Origin: Bacteroidia bacterium
GTDB taxonomy: Bacteria; Bacteroidota; Bacteroidia; Chitinophagales; Saprospiraceae
NCBI GenBank assembly: GCA_030426765.1
Contig: JAUHXV010000012.1
Location: forward strand, 1 to 64,000
Direction: 5' to 3'
Length of the DNA: 64,000 bases
Part shown: positions 41,945 to 51,503 of the stretch, piece by piece
Numbering within the stretch: position 1 is the stretch's first letter
How the letters are laid out: each line of letters opens with the position of its first letter
Program-made: the position numbers and the translations under genes
Notes under the pieces: model-generated
Databases searched by the model: none
Seen by the model: only the letters and a program-made list of their open reading frames with translations
Told to the model about the DNA's origin: nothing

Positions 41945-44268
41945 TTGAAATTCCAGGTTATAGATGGGATGATTGGAAAAATAGAAACTTTATACGCACT
42001 GATCGTAGCTGTGCCGGTCTGCAAATCCGAATCGTAATCCGTATAAATGAAAAACGTATTTCTTCGGTTGTAGACATTATAAATAGAAAATACCCAACTC
42101 GATTTAAAACGCTTATTGTTGTCAGGTCTTGGGTTGTAGGTCAGTGAAATATCCATCCGGTGATACGGTTCGAGCCGCTGACTATTTCGTGGTCCGTAGT
42201 CTGTTTGAAATTCCCCGTCAATGAGGTAAATGCTCTGAGGTGGCGTAAAGGTTTTTCCCGTCGCATACACAAATACGAAGCCACCGGAAAACTTCCGGCT
42301 AAACTGATAATTGGCTACCACACTCAGGTCATGGGTACGGTCGTACGTCGTAGGATATTCCCGCCCGTCTTCTATATCGGGAAACGTCCGAGTTGATTTA
42401 CTAATCGTATACCCTATCCACCCATTGAGATTTCCTTTGTTTTTGCGAATAAAAAACTCCGCTCCATAGGATTCGCCCGTGCCAAACACGAATTCGGTTT
42501 CCACTTCCTGCACACTATTGTCCACATAACTTTCCCGGTAGTCGATCTGGTCTTTCAAGGATTTGTAATAGACCTCTACAGATGATTCAAACATGTTGTC
42601 ACTAAAGTTCTGGAAGTATCCCGCCGCATATTGCCAACCGCGCTGGGGATTCACCAATTCGGAACTGGGTACCCACACATCGGCAGGCAAGGTTGAAGAA
42701 CTATTGCTGACCAGGTGCAGGTATTGGGTTGTGGACGTGATACCGGCTTTAAAGGACGCATTCGGATTGATTGTGTATGTCATAAATCCGCGTGGCTCCA
42801 GCGATGAAAATCGCTTAACCACTTCACCGGTTTTGTACACTTTCCCATCGATGCCGGAGGTATAGGGTCCGACCTGATCGAACATCGTGGCGCGAAGGCC
42901 AAGGTTGGCGCGAAACCGTGGACTTATCTTCCAGTCATCCTGGAAATAGATGGCATACTCATTTCCATATTTCGGTTCTACGGTAGAATTAAATTCCACA
43001 TCACCTGAAGAACCTGTCACAACATTCGGAGACAGTTTATGGTGCGTCGCATGAATGCCCCACTTGATGAGATGCTCGTTAGAAGGAAAAAATTCAAAAT
43101 CAAATTTGGCCGTATAATCTCTGACTCCGGAAGCGACCTTAAACTGAAATTCTTCCTGCGAAAAATCGACGTTAAAGTTGTAGTCGTTATAGATCGCGGA
43201 GAGATTGAAGAATAACTTGTCATTAAACAAGTGGTTCCATCTCAGGGTGGCTGTTGCATTCCCATACGGAAGGCGGAATCGAAAATCACGACCGGGCTGT
43301 GCAAAGGTCAGCACATCGCGTCCAATGTACCCACTCAGGTATACTCTGTCCTTCTGGGAAAACTGATAGTTGATCTTGGCATTGAGATCGTAGAAAAAAT
43401 AATTTGTGCCTGCAAAATCGGTCTGCCGAATGAACGGTTGTGCCAAATCAAAACCATAGGTTCGCCGTCCACTCAGAAGAAAGCTGCCTTTGTTTTTGAC
43501 GATCGGCCCTTCCACTGTCATGCGCGCGGAAATGGTGCCAATACCGCCTTCGGTTTGAAAGCGTTGGTTGTTACCCTCTTTCATTTGTATATCAAGGACG
43601 GAAGAAAGTCTTCCCCCATAGACGGCTGGAATACCTCCTTTAATCAAGGTTGTGTTTTTAATCGCATCCGCATTGAATACACTGAAAAAACCCAGAAAAT
43701 GACCACTGTTATATACAACCGCTTCATCCAATAAAACCAGGTTTTGGTCCGCGCCGCCACCTCGCACATAAAACCCCGCACTTCCTTCGCCTGCAGAAGA
43801 GACGCCCGGGAGCAACTGGATGGTCTTGAGGATATCGACCTCACCTAAGAGTGCCGGAAGGATCTTGACCTGCTCGACAGGCAGCGTGACTCGTCCCATT
43901 GAGGTGCTCTCCACATTGTCGTCCTCTTCCTGCGCTTTTTCGGTAATGACGATTTCTCTCATCTCTATCCCTTCTGAGAGGTCTATGTTGAGATTCGTAT
44001 TTTGGGTGAGTTCAATTTTTTCAGTGCGGGACTGATAGCCCAGGTACGAAAATGACAACTGGTAGGTTTCTTCACGAAGGGTCATAGAGTAAAAGCCATA
44101 TGTGTTTGTCACGGTGCCCACAGAAGGGTCGTTTTCGAGAAACACATTTGCGCCGATCAGGGTCTCACCGGATTGCGCGTCTTTGACATACCCGCTGATG
44201 GTGTAGGTCTTCTGTGCTGCACCGGTAAAAAACAGTCCAATAAATAACAGGGTAATACTAATTCTCAT
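41935..44268 (-). CDS. TonB-dependent outer-membrane receptor (second), with DUF4249 partner
   Basis: A 777-residue receptor. After the signal peptide (about 1-18) comes a carboxypeptidase-regulatory-like domain (YTISGYVKDAQSGETLIGAN), then a plug with LPALLGEVDILKTIQLLPG and GFYVRGGGADQNLVLLDEA, then the barrel. The plug layout and adjacent DUF4249 mark it as a transporter of the kind encoded in DUF4249 pairs. The ATG at 44268 opens the signal peptide; an earlier start at 44373 would add 35 implausible residues. Confidence 0.92.
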   Translation of the reverse strand: MRISITLLFIGLFFTGAAQKTYTISGYVKDAQSGETLIGANVFLENDPSVGTVTNTYGFYSMTLREETYQLSFSYLGYQSRTEKIELTQNTNLNIDLSEGIEMREIVITEKAQEEDDNVESTSMGRVTLPVEQVKILPALLGEVDILKTIQLLPGVSSAGEGSAGFYVRGGGADQNLVLLDEAVVYNSGHFLGFFSVFNADAIKNTTLIKGGIPAVYGGRLSSVLDIQMKEGNNQRFQTEGGIGTISARMTVEGPIVKNKGSFLLSGRRTYGFDLAQPFIRQTDFAGTNYFFYDLNAKINYQFSQKDRVYLSGYIGRDVLTFAQPGRDFRFRLPYGNATATLRWNHLFNDKLFFNLSAIYNDYNFNVDFSQEEFQFKVASGVRDYTAKFDFEFFPSNEHLIKWGIHATHHKLSPNVVTGSSGDVEFNSTVEPKYGNEYAIYFQDDWKISPRFRANLGLRATMFDQVGPYTSGIDGKVYKTGEVVKRFSSLEPRGFMTYTINPNASFKAGITSTTQYLHLVSNSSSTLPADVWVPSSELVNPQRGWQYAAGYFQNFSDNMFESSVEVYYKSLKDQIDYRESYVDNSVQEVETEFVFGTGESYGAEFFIRKNKGNLNGWIGYTISKSTRTFPDIEDGREYPTTYDRTHDLSVVANYQFSRKFSGGFVFVYATGKTFTPPQSIYLIDGEFQTDYGPRNSQRLEPYHRMDISLTYNPRPDNNKRFKSSWVFSIYNVYNRRNTFFIYTDYDSDLQTGTATISAYKVSIFPIIPSITWNFKWL

Positions 44269-44379
44269 GTATCGTTCACTCAAACTCAAATAATCAAAAC
44301 GTATTTCATCCAACCTTGTTACAAAAATTGATGTAAAAATCCTGCAGAAAAAATTTTTACGACCAAACCACAAAGAATA

Positions 44380-45150
44380 CTAATCAACCACGGGTTTTAC
44401 CCGCCATTGATGTTTCCGAAGTGAGGAAATCAGGCCTGTAGGACCACTGAGGTGCCCGGCTCCAACTGCAATAAAATATTTATGACCGGTATCCATTTGC
44501 AAAATTCGATTGGTCATCACCGCATTTCGTTGGTAGATGACACGCTTTCTGAGGTGTTGCATCGAGGACTTCGTCAACCGATATAATGCGTGAATTTCCT
44601 GCTGCATATACGATACAAGTGTCTTCCGGGTGTGTTGCCTGATATGCCATGGTCGTCTCCCGATCTGCCGGATTTCGGCATAGAGCGGTGCAGGATCAAG
44701 GGAGTGGAGTAAACTCACTTGTTCTTCCAATGACTCAAGCCCGATCGTTGTACAGTCATTTTCCCGGGCGTATTGCCAAAGATGTTCGTCGAGCGAAATA
44801 GCGTGATCCTGTTGCAACACCTTTTGCATAATAGCGCTCATCAGCATGAGCGGGTGCAGATGGGAAAAAGCATCCGGGTTAAAGTCAAAGGACTTCATCA
44901 GTTGCTTTTTTATTTTTCCATACACCTTTGGTGAGAAATACTGCTCCATATCATACGCCGGGGTTTCGAACGGGGCATGTTTGGATGCCAGGTCCATTTC
45001 TCCGGCATAGATATCTGCTTCCCGGATGAGCGGATACAATCGATCACACAGGTGATACGCACGCTGATCGCGAATATGCATGGTGCCAAACAACCAGGAG
45101 TGCTCCCCGGAAGGAGGCTGGAGGGACCAAAGCAATGAGGATTGGCTCAA
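44380..45150 (-). CDS. TraB/GumN-family protein
   Basis: A 256-residue protein. Hallmarks are WLFGTMHIRDQRAY near 19-32 and, at the end, YFIAVGAGHLSGPTGLISSL near 224-243, the two GxxH signature regions of the TraB/GumN fold, which may be a metalloprotease relative. It has no clear signal peptide, unlike many relatives. The best start is TTG at 45150. It lies 24 bases after the Lrp gene on the same strand. Confidence 0.83.
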   Translation of the reverse strand: MSQSSLLWSLQPPSGEHSWLFGTMHIRDQRAYHLCDRLYPLIREADIYAGEMDLASKHAPFETPAYDMEQYFSPKVYGKIKKQLMKSFDFNPDAFSHLHPLMLMSAIMQKVLQQDHAISLDEHLWQYARENDCTTIGLESLEEQVSLLHSLDPAPLYAEIRQIGRRPWHIRQHTRKTLVSYMQQEIHALYRLTKSSMQHLRKRVIYQRNAVMTNRILQMDTGHKYFIAVGAGHLSGPTGLISSLRKHQWRVKPVVD

Positions 45151-45174
45151 AAAAATGAAATTTAATCGCCCGGA

Positions 45175-45651
45175 TTAACTCTTGTAACTGAGCGGTAAGA
45201 CCTTCTTGTTTTTCACGGTGGAGAGGGTCATGAGTGTCTTCAGACGTTCTACTTCAGGGATCTGCGATAGCACGTTGAACAGTAAGTCCTGATACGCCCT
45301 GAGATCTTTGCACATTACTTTGAGCAGGAAGTCCCCATCACCGGTAATGATGGTGCATTCCACCACTTCATCGATCTCGTTGACCTGACGAAGGAAATTT
45401 TCTGAAGCATTTTCTTTGTGCCAGCCAATGGTCACGAGGATATAGGTCATTACATTCAGACCGAGTGCCAACGGATCTACTACAGCGTGATAACTTTTAA
45501 TGATCCCGTTTTTCTCCAGCTTCTTCACGCGTTCAAGTGTCGGAGCGGGGGACAATCCAATCCGCTTTGACAGACTCAGGTTGGTGATATTACTATCCTC
45601 TTGTAAGATTTTAAGAATTAAATAATCCGTTTTATCCAGATCCTCTGTCAT
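45175..45651 (-). CDS. Lrp/AsnC-family transcriptional regulator
   Basis: A 158-residue regulator with a winged helix-turn-helix (about 5-60, including NLSLSKRIGLSPAPTLERVK) and a RAM/AsnC ligand domain (about 70-150, with ITGDGDFLLKVMCKDL). Proteins of this family sense amino acids. It follows the glutamate dehydrogenase gene by 43 bases on the same strand, so it may respond to an amino acid linked to that enzyme; this is inference from location. Confidence 0.92.
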   Translation of the reverse strand: MTEDLDKTDYLILKILQEDSNITNLSLSKRIGLSPAPTLERVKKLEKNGIIKSYHAVVDPLALGLNVMTYILVTIGWHKENASENFLRQVNEIDEVVECTIITGDGDFLLKVMCKDLRAYQDLLFNVLSQIPEVERLKTLMTLSTVKNKKVLPLSYKS

Positions 45652-45694
45652 GAACTTCTTGTTTTCCTTTTAATAAGTAGTGAATGAAAAAGTA

Positions 45695-47125
45695 TTATGG
45701 GAAAATTCCCAGGCGGATGTAATCTCCGGCGATTTTATTCAGTGCACAGACAAATGCGGCAGACCGCAGGTCTTCGATACTCTTTCTCCGTTTGTAGATT
45801 TCGCGAATTTCATCGTAGGCATTGACCATCGTATCCTCGAGTCCGGAACGCACCAGATCGATCTCATCGGCACCGTGCGTCAAAAAGTCTTTTTCTTTAT
45901 CCCCTACAATTGTACCGGTCAGACGCTCTACTGTAGATAATAGGTTTTTGAGTGATTGCTCCTGGAATCTTTTTTCCATTCTGCCAAAGCGCATGTGTGA
46001 CAGGTTTTTGAGCCACTCAAAATAAGACACCGTTACACCACCTGCATTCAGGTACATATCCGGAATGATGACGACTCCTTTTTTAGTCAGGTATTCAGCA
46101 GCTTTTGAGGTAACCGGGCCGTTGGCGGCCTCGGCGATGATTTTTGCTTTCACCTTTTTGGCATTGGCCTGCGTAATCTGGCTTTCTAATGCCGCAGGTA
46201 CAAGAATATCACATTCAATCCCGACCCAGTCTTCTCTTACGCCTAATGTTTTTGTTCCCGGGAATCCAAGAATAGATCCTTTTTCTTTACGATACTTAAT
46301 CAGCTTCTCTATATTGATCCCCTTCCCTCCGGTGCTGACGATCGTCCCTTCCATTTCTGAAACGCCGATCACTACAACTCCGCCTTCTTCTTCGGAAATC
46401 GTGCCTGTATAGGAACCCACATTTCCAAGACCCTGGATCACCATGGTTTTGCCTTCAATGCCGGGTTCCAGTCCGATCGCAGCTGTATCATCCTTATACG
46501 TGAAAAACTGGCGAATCCCATAATACACACCTCGGCCGGTGGCTTCCGTTCTGCCGCGAATACCGCTTTGGGCTTCCGGTTTGCCGGTGACACAGGCACT
46601 GGCATCAATTTCGCCGTGCTTAAACGTAGAATAGGTATCCGCGATCCAGGCCATTTCACGACTTCCGGTACCGTAATCCGGAGCAGGTACATCCAGCCCG
46701 GGGCCGATAAAGTTTTTACGAAGCAACTCAGTCGTATACCGTCGGGTGATTTTCTCCAGCTGGCGTTCATTATATTTTCGCGGACTGATCTTTACACCTC
46801 CTTTTGCACCGCCAAACGGAACGTCCACGAGCGCACATTTATAGCTCATGAGTGCTGCCAGGGCCATCACCTCATCCCGGTTGACCAGATGACTAAATCG
46901 AATCCCGCCTTTCGTCGGAAGGCGGTGGTGACTGTGTTGCACCCTGAAGGCCTCAATGACCTGGTACTGATTACCGATTTTAACGGGAAAAGTCACTTCA
47001 TATACCGCATTACAGACCTTTATTTGTTCCAACAGACCTTTGGGGATATTGGTATGGGCCGCCGCTTTATCAAAATTCCGGTTGACGCTTTCAAAAAAGC
47101 TTAGATGTGTACCTGAATCACTCAT
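45695..47125 (-). CDS. gdhA: Glu/Leu/Phe/Val dehydrogenase
   Basis: A 476-residue NAD(P)-dependent oxidative deaminase, most likely glutamate dehydrogenase, linking 2-oxoglutarate and glutamate. Substrate residues lie in TKGGIRFSHLVNRDEVMALA (71-90); the catalytic lysine is probably K108 in PFGGAKGGV. Nucleotide binding is at VIQGLGNVGSYTG near 229-241. Its start overlaps the end of the ccmD-like gene by eight bases, placing a central-metabolism gene in the ccm transcript, with an Lrp regulator after it. Confidence 0.93.
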   Translation of the reverse strand: MSDSGTHLSFFESVNRNFDKAAAHTNIPKGLLEQIKVCNAVYEVTFPVKIGNQYQVIEAFRVQHSHHRLPTKGGIRFSHLVNRDEVMALAALMSYKCALVDVPFGGAKGGVKISPRKYNERQLEKITRRYTTELLRKNFIGPGLDVPAPDYGTGSREMAWIADTYSTFKHGEIDASACVTGKPEAQSGIRGRTEATGRGVYYGIRQFFTYKDDTAAIGLEPGIEGKTMVIQGLGNVGSYTGTISEEEGGVVVIGVSEMEGTIVSTGGKGINIEKLIKYRKEKGSILGFPGTKTLGVREDWVGIECDILVPAALESQITQANAKKVKAKIIAEAANGPVTSKAAEYLTKKGVVIIPDMYLNAGGVTVSYFEWLKNLSHMRFGRMEKRFQEQSLKNLLSTVERLTGTIVGDKEKDFLTHGADEIDLVRSGLEDTMVNAYDEIREIYKRRKSIEDLRSAAFVCALNKIAGDYIRLGIFP

Positions 47126-47333
47126 TTTTATACCTTTTTTCTAATCTGGAAATTTTTCTGTCAATTTGATACATATATACAAACAAGGCAATGAGGATGA
47201 CGAGGCAAACCCCAGCCACCACATAGATCTTGCCAATACTTCTGATAAAATCTGTCTGAACCTCACCCGATGCATATACTGATGCATACATCAGAACCAG
47301 GGCCGTGACAATCAGATACTTAAATGAACGCAT
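47118..47333 (-). CDS. ccmD: CcmD-family protein
   Basis: A 71-residue membrane protein with a signal-like first segment (about 4-22) and a second membrane segment (about 35-56), ending in a charged helix DRKISRLEKRYKNE typical of CcmD-like proteins, which help the CcmABC heme exporter. An alternative start at 47387 overlaps the ccmC stop as ATGA and would add 18 residues; I favour 47333 because it opens directly into the first hydrophobic segment. Confidence 0.72.
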   Translation of the reverse strand: MRSFKYLIVTALVLMYASVYASGEVQTDFIRSIGKIYVVAGVCLVILIALFVYMYQIDRKISRLEKRYKNE

Positions 47334-47383
47334 AGGCTGAAATCGTCCATAAATATGATAAGATTTATCCAACTTCCTAACTT

Positions 47384-48445
47384 TCATTTTAGCTTTTCTG
47401 TTCGATAGACCAACTGGCTGATCCATAGTCCGAGTAAAATAAACCCAATTACTGCCGGATAGAAGACCATACGCATGGTATTATCTAGGTCTTCACCACC
47501 AAAAGCGGGATTGCCACCACTGCCAGGATGAAGGCTGTCCGTCATTCGGGGTATAATAAATAAGAGTGGAATCAGCAGAGCAAAGGCAAACATATTATAC
47601 CCCGCCGTCAGTCTGGCTTTCTGCATGTCATCCTCCAGCGAAGCCCGCATGACCATCATAGCTGCATAAATCAGCAATGCGATTGCGGACATATTCTGTT
47701 TGACATCCCAACTCCAATACGCATTCCAGGTGTTTTTTGCCCATAACATACCGGTCACAAGGCCTAAGACGCCAAACAAGAGGCCGACTTTCACCAAAGC
47801 AACCGTTTTCCTGTCTAAATCAATCTGACCCCCTCGATAATACTGCAGACTGTACCATGCACTCACCCCAAACAGAATGATCATGGCAAACCACAGTGGT
47901 ACGTGGAAATAGGTATTGCGAATCGTCTCTGAGAGAATATTTCTGAACGGAAACCGAATGCCGGATTGCTCATGGACTGAGGTTACCTTGTCGGAAAACC
48001 ACAATGCTGCTTCATTTTCGTCCTGTACTTTGGCAGGTGTGATAAAAAGCGCATTCGGCAGAACGCTGGTGCCATCGGAAGTGTGATCGAGAATCAGGGA
48101 AAGCGGGTAGGCCTCCTGCCGAACCGGGAACGCGGAAGGGATATAGAAAGAACATGTCAGGTGTCTGTCATCCATCACCTGCACCTCCCTTGCTTGTATC
48201 ACGGTATCGCCGGCCAACCGAAGCCAGGCTCTTACCTCACCCTGATCCTTTGTATAATTGGAATTGTAACCGGTGACTTCAAGTTCAACGATCTGCCCGG
48301 CCTCTGCGCGCTCTGGCGTGACCTGGATAATTCCAGGTTTAAGCGGTACCAGCCAGCCTGCAATAAAAACGTAGAGCAGCAGGATCATACAGATCCATTT
48401 CCAGCTTGCTAATCGAAACGGTATGTTCGCAGAATTGCCGTTCAT
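47384..48445 (-). CDS. ccmC: Cytochrome c biogenesis protein CcmC/CcsA-like, with extra exported domain
   Basis: A 353-residue heme-handling membrane protein. After TM1 (about 16-33) comes a roughly 130-residue exported beta-rich insert (about 36-165), not found in the short CcmC of proteobacteria (about 240 residues). The remaining five to six membrane segments contain the tryptophan-rich heme motif WNAYWSWD near 247-254 and flanking histidines. The ATG at 48445 begins one base after the ccmB stop. It works with CcmB to deliver heme for cytochrome c maturation. Confidence 0.83.
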   Translation of the reverse strand: MNGNSANIPFRLASWKWICMILLLYVFIAGWLVPLKPGIIQVTPERAEAGQIVELEVTGYNSNYTKDQGEVRAWLRLAGDTVIQAREVQVMDDRHLTCSFYIPSAFPVRQEAYPLSLILDHTSDGTSVLPNALFITPAKVQDENEAALWFSDKVTSVHEQSGIRFPFRNILSETIRNTYFHVPLWFAMIILFGVSAWYSLQYYRGGQIDLDRKTVALVKVGLLFGVLGLVTGMLWAKNTWNAYWSWDVKQNMSAIALLIYAAMMVMRASLEDDMQKARLTAGYNMFAFALLIPLLFIIPRMTDSLHPGSGGNPAFGGEDLDNTMRMVFYPAVIGFILLGLWISQLVYRTEKLK

Positions 48446-48446
48446 C

Positions 48447-49097
48447 CTAAGATCGCCAAAGATAGGGAAACAACCACAGGGACAATCCCACGACCAGGGA
48501 AATAATTCCCGAAAGCATGCTGAATTCGTTCCAGGGGTTGTCATCCGGCGTGATCCCGGTGGCATAGGCTGTCAACCTCAGCATATTGAGGAGCAGCGGG
48601 ATCATCAGCGGAAGGGCAAGAATCGAAGTCAATGAGGCACTTTGCTGGGTCTTAATCGCGATAGACGTGATCAGGGTCAAAAGGAACGCAAGCCCGAGAC
48701 TCGCCAAACCGCCTGTGATCAGAAACCAGGAGAAACGAATGATCTGATTGCCCGCCATCAGGGTTAGTGTACCCCACAGGATCAGAAAAATGAAAAACAG
48801 GAGCCCAAGATTGTATATGGCTTTCGCGAGAAACAACTCCAGCGGATGGTAAAGGGTATAGAAGTAAAAGTACCTTCCTTCACTTTCCCGGCCGAAGGTC
48901 TTTAAAACGGCCATCAGGGAGCAAAACAAAAAAATCACCCAGAAGGTCAGCCCCCATTCTTTGGGAGGCAGTTCTTTCCATATGGAGAAGACAATAAAAG
49001 CCGCTGAAAGCACATATAATAGTATACCGGAAAGCGCGTAGCGCTCGCGCAGTTCGATTCGGGCTTCCGTAGCGATTAGGGTCATTATCCGGTTCAT
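48447..49097 (-). CDS. ccmB: Heme exporter protein CcmB
   Basis: A 216-residue permease with six hydrophobic segments. IATEARIELRERYALSGILLY at the start and LILWGTLTLMAGNQ and LLTLITSIAIKTQQSASLTSILALPLMIPLLL match CcmB. The ATG at 49097 gives the normal length; an upstream start at 49130 adds 11 residues. First gene of the ccmB-ccmC-ccmD-gdhA-lrp transcript. CcmA, the ATPase, is not adjacent here. Confidence 0.88.
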   Translation of the reverse strand: MNRIMTLIATEARIELRERYALSGILLYVLSAAFIVFSIWKELPPKEWGLTFWVIFLFCSLMAVLKTFGRESEGRYFYFYTLYHPLELFLAKAIYNLGLLFFIFLILWGTLTLMAGNQIIRFSWFLITGGLASLGLAFLLTLITSIAIKTQQSASLTSILALPLMIPLLLNMLRLTAYATGITPDDNPWNEFSMLSGIISLVVGLSLWLFPYLWRS

Positions 49098-49243
49098 GTC
49101 ACCGCAAAGATAGCAGGTCTGCGTCGGCACTCAAACGAAACGCTGTTAATCCAGGGTAGGTGCGAAAGCAAGTATTAATCCCAGGCATATACCTATAAAA
49201 AAAGGGAAAAATAAATTTTATATTAAAAATTATAATAATGTAT

Positions 49244-49251
49244 TACATTTG
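49244..49251 (+). promoter_or_regulatory. Promoter -7-like box of the amidase gene
   Basis: TACATTTG fits TAnnTTTG and lies 22 bases before the ATG at 49274, in a very AT-rich stretch. The -33 box is not clear. Confidence 0.45.
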
Positions 49252-49273
49252 TCATAATCAATCGGTTACCTAA

Positions 49274-50470
49274 ATGAAAGGCCTACTCACCGCCCTTTTG
49301 TGCATAAGTCTGCTCCCTGCATGGGCCAACAATGACAATGCACCTTATTTTTTTAGCGTCAGTGCCCAGCCCGGCGACGGCATAACCCGCCTACTCAACC
49401 GCTATGAGCTTGACGAGCACCCGTGCAACGTCGATAAGTTTCTCGAGCTTAACCAACTGGATCGGAATGATTTTCTCCTGGAAGGGATGAAATACACCCT
49501 GCCGGTCATGATCTATACCTATAACGGTACCAGTATCCGCAGTACGCTGGGGATCGATGATATGGAAAAAGCAAAGCGCATCGCCAACTACAACCGCATT
49601 ATCAAAAACCGAAGTCTGCGACAAAGTACTTACCAGGCCAGCCGCATCCTGTGGGTACCCTATCACGAACTGAATTGTGAGGATGCCGAACTCAACGTGG
49701 TCACCGAAGCTGACAGAACAGACCCTCCCTCCACTAAAAACACAACTGCCGAATACGCATTATTTGGAAAAGAATATGCGCGGTATGAAATCAAAAGCAA
49801 TCGCCTGAAAGGAAAAGTATACTATATCACGGCTGGTCACGGCGGCCCGGATCCGGGTGCACTGGCACAGGTAGGAAACAGAAATATCTGTGAAGATGAA
49901 TACGCGTATGATGTTGCCCTTCGGTTGTCCAGAAATCTGATGGAAAACGGAGCCACCGTCCATGTGGTTATTCAGGACCCAAATGATGGTATCCGCAATG
50001 ATGATATCCTTCTGTGTGATAAAGACGAAAAAACCATGGGCGAACAAGTCATTCCTATCAATCAACTTGCCCGGTTAAAACAAAGAACCGAAGCCATCAA
50101 CCTCTTGTATGGCAAACATGCAAAGGCCGGTGTAAAAGAACAATACCTCGTATGCATTCACGTAGACTCCAGATCCGAAAGAGCGCGACAGGATGTGTTT
50201 TTCTATCACTTCGAACATTCTAAATCTGGAAAAAAACTAGCCGAAACGATGCAGGATGTTTTCGCAAAAAAATACGCCCGGTATCGTGCCAATGGTCAGT
50301 ATGAAGGCACTGTGTCCACACGCAACTTATACATGCTTCGCATGCCCTACCCGACTACCTTGTATGTTGAGTTGGCCAACATTAAAAATGAAGCAGACCG
50401 CAAACGCATATTACCTTCTACGAATCGCCAGGCGCTCGCGAATTGGTTGTACGAAGGGCTTGCTCAATAA
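49274..50470 (+). CDS. N-acetylmuramoyl-L-alanine amidase with LysM-like N-terminus
   Basis: A 398-residue exported cell-wall hydrolase. A signal peptide (1-18) is followed by a LysM-like region (about 27-80, with GDGITRLLNRYELDE) and an Amidase_3 domain (about 180-395). The zinc ligands are likely H189 (ITAGHGGPDPG), E207 (NICEDEY) and the His of CIHVDS near 295; the catalytic Glu is in LYVELANI near 370. It cuts the amide bond between muramic acid and the peptide stem during division or turnover. Confidence 0.9.
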   Translation: MKGLLTALLCISLLPAWANNDNAPYFFSVSAQPGDGITRLLNRYELDEHPCNVDKFLELNQLDRNDFLLEGMKYTLPVMIYTYNGTSIRSTLGIDDMEKAKRIANYNRIIKNRSLRQSTYQASRILWVPYHELNCEDAELNVVTEADRTDPPSTKNTTAEYALFGKEYARYEIKSNRLKGKVYYITAGHGGPDPGALAQVGNRNICEDEYAYDVALRLSRNLMENGATVHVVIQDPNDGIRNDDILLCDKDEKTMGEQVIPINQLARLKQRTEAINLLYGKHAKAGVKEQYLVCIHVDSRSERARQDVFFYHFEHSKSGKKLAETMQDVFAKKYARYRANGQYEGTVSTRNLYMLRMPYPTTLYVELANIKNEADRKRILPSTNRQALANWLYEGLAQ

Positions 50471-50492
50471 ACAATCAGTTGTATTCTTTGCT

Positions 50493-51503
50493 TCAGGAAG
50501 TCGACGCATACATCAGATTACATCCCCGCAGATCACTGTTATCCATTCTCCCCAACACATCAAATGTGCCTTCGGGAAACGTCATCCCAACGTCGTCGGT
50601 GGCAATAAACGAACACGTATCTACATTGGCCAGATCAATCACATTGATCGCCCCTCGCTGGTGATCACTTAATCCCGTGAAAGGATCCGTTACGTCTCTT
50701 ACGAATACTTTCATCTGAGGGCCGGGATAAAACACATTCCCAATCCTGTAGGCTTGTGATAATAACTCGGTCATCCCGTACTCACTTGTAAGGCGAATGT
50801 CACCTGCCCTGGATTGGATGCTTTGATACACTTCATCCCGTGTGAGTTCCACTCCTCTTCCTTTCATACCTCCTGTTTCCATCACGAGTAGATTATCCCA
50901 TACGGGCACCTCATAATCTGAAAACAAATCCAGCAGGGCAAAGGTCACACCGACCAGCACGACTTTCTGACGGCGTTCCTTCAACCGCTGCAGATGCTCT
51001 GCAACATCAGGCAGGGTCTGTGGGAAAAAACGGTTTTCCACATGTCCGCCGGACGACATAAACGCATGTACCATATCGACCAAAGATGAATCCGGCCTAT
51101 CCAGGTAACTGGGTAACAAGCCGACCCAAACCCAATCGCGAGGATGTCCAAAAGCACGCTCAAATCCTTGTATAGCTATGCGATGATACCAATCCAGATC
51201 GCGAACAGCATGGCTGCTGCGCGTCATCCCTGTGGTGCCACTGCTGCGGAAAACACATTCCGGACTCCAGTCACCGGATTTGATTTCATGATCCTTGAAT
51301 AAAGCAATCGGCAGGAAAGGGATGTCCCGAACGGATTTTACATGATCAGGATGCATTCCTATCAGCGTACAATACTGCTGATATATCGGATTGGAGGCAA
51401 ACTGGTAATTCCATACGTCCATCGCAACACCTTCAAAGTCGTTTGCGTTAATATTGTATATTCGATGGCGCAATGAATCATATGACACATCCGGTTTTTT
51501 CAT
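50493..51503 (-). CDS. LuxE-like acyl-protein synthetase / AMP-dependent ligase
   Basis: A 336-residue protein of the acyl-adenylate-forming LuxE family. The nucleotide-binding motif is FRSSGTTGMTRSSHAV near 89-104, and WVWVGLLPSYLDRPDSSLV near 125-143 is family-typical. In luminous bacteria LuxE activates fatty acids with LuxC, but no luxC/luxD is nearby and stand-alone copies in Bacteroidota are thought to serve other acyl transfers, possibly in surface lipids. The ATG at 51503 (MKKPDVSY) is preferred; the open frame continues three codons up to a TTG. Confidence 0.82.
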   Translation of the reverse strand: MKKPDVSYDSLRHRIYNINANDFEGVAMDVWNYQFASNPIYQQYCTLIGMHPDHVKSVRDIPFLPIALFKDHEIKSGDWSPECVFRSSGTTGMTRSSHAVRDLDWYHRIAIQGFERAFGHPRDWVWVGLLPSYLDRPDSSLVDMVHAFMSSGGHVENRFFPQTLPDVAEHLQRLKERRQKVVLVGVTFALLDLFSDYEVPVWDNLLVMETGGMKGRGVELTRDEVYQSIQSRAGDIRLTSEYGMTELLSQAYRIGNVFYPGPQMKVFVRDVTDPFTGLSDHQRGAINVIDLANVDTCSFIATDDVGMTFPEGTFDVLGRMDNSDLRGCNLMYASTS

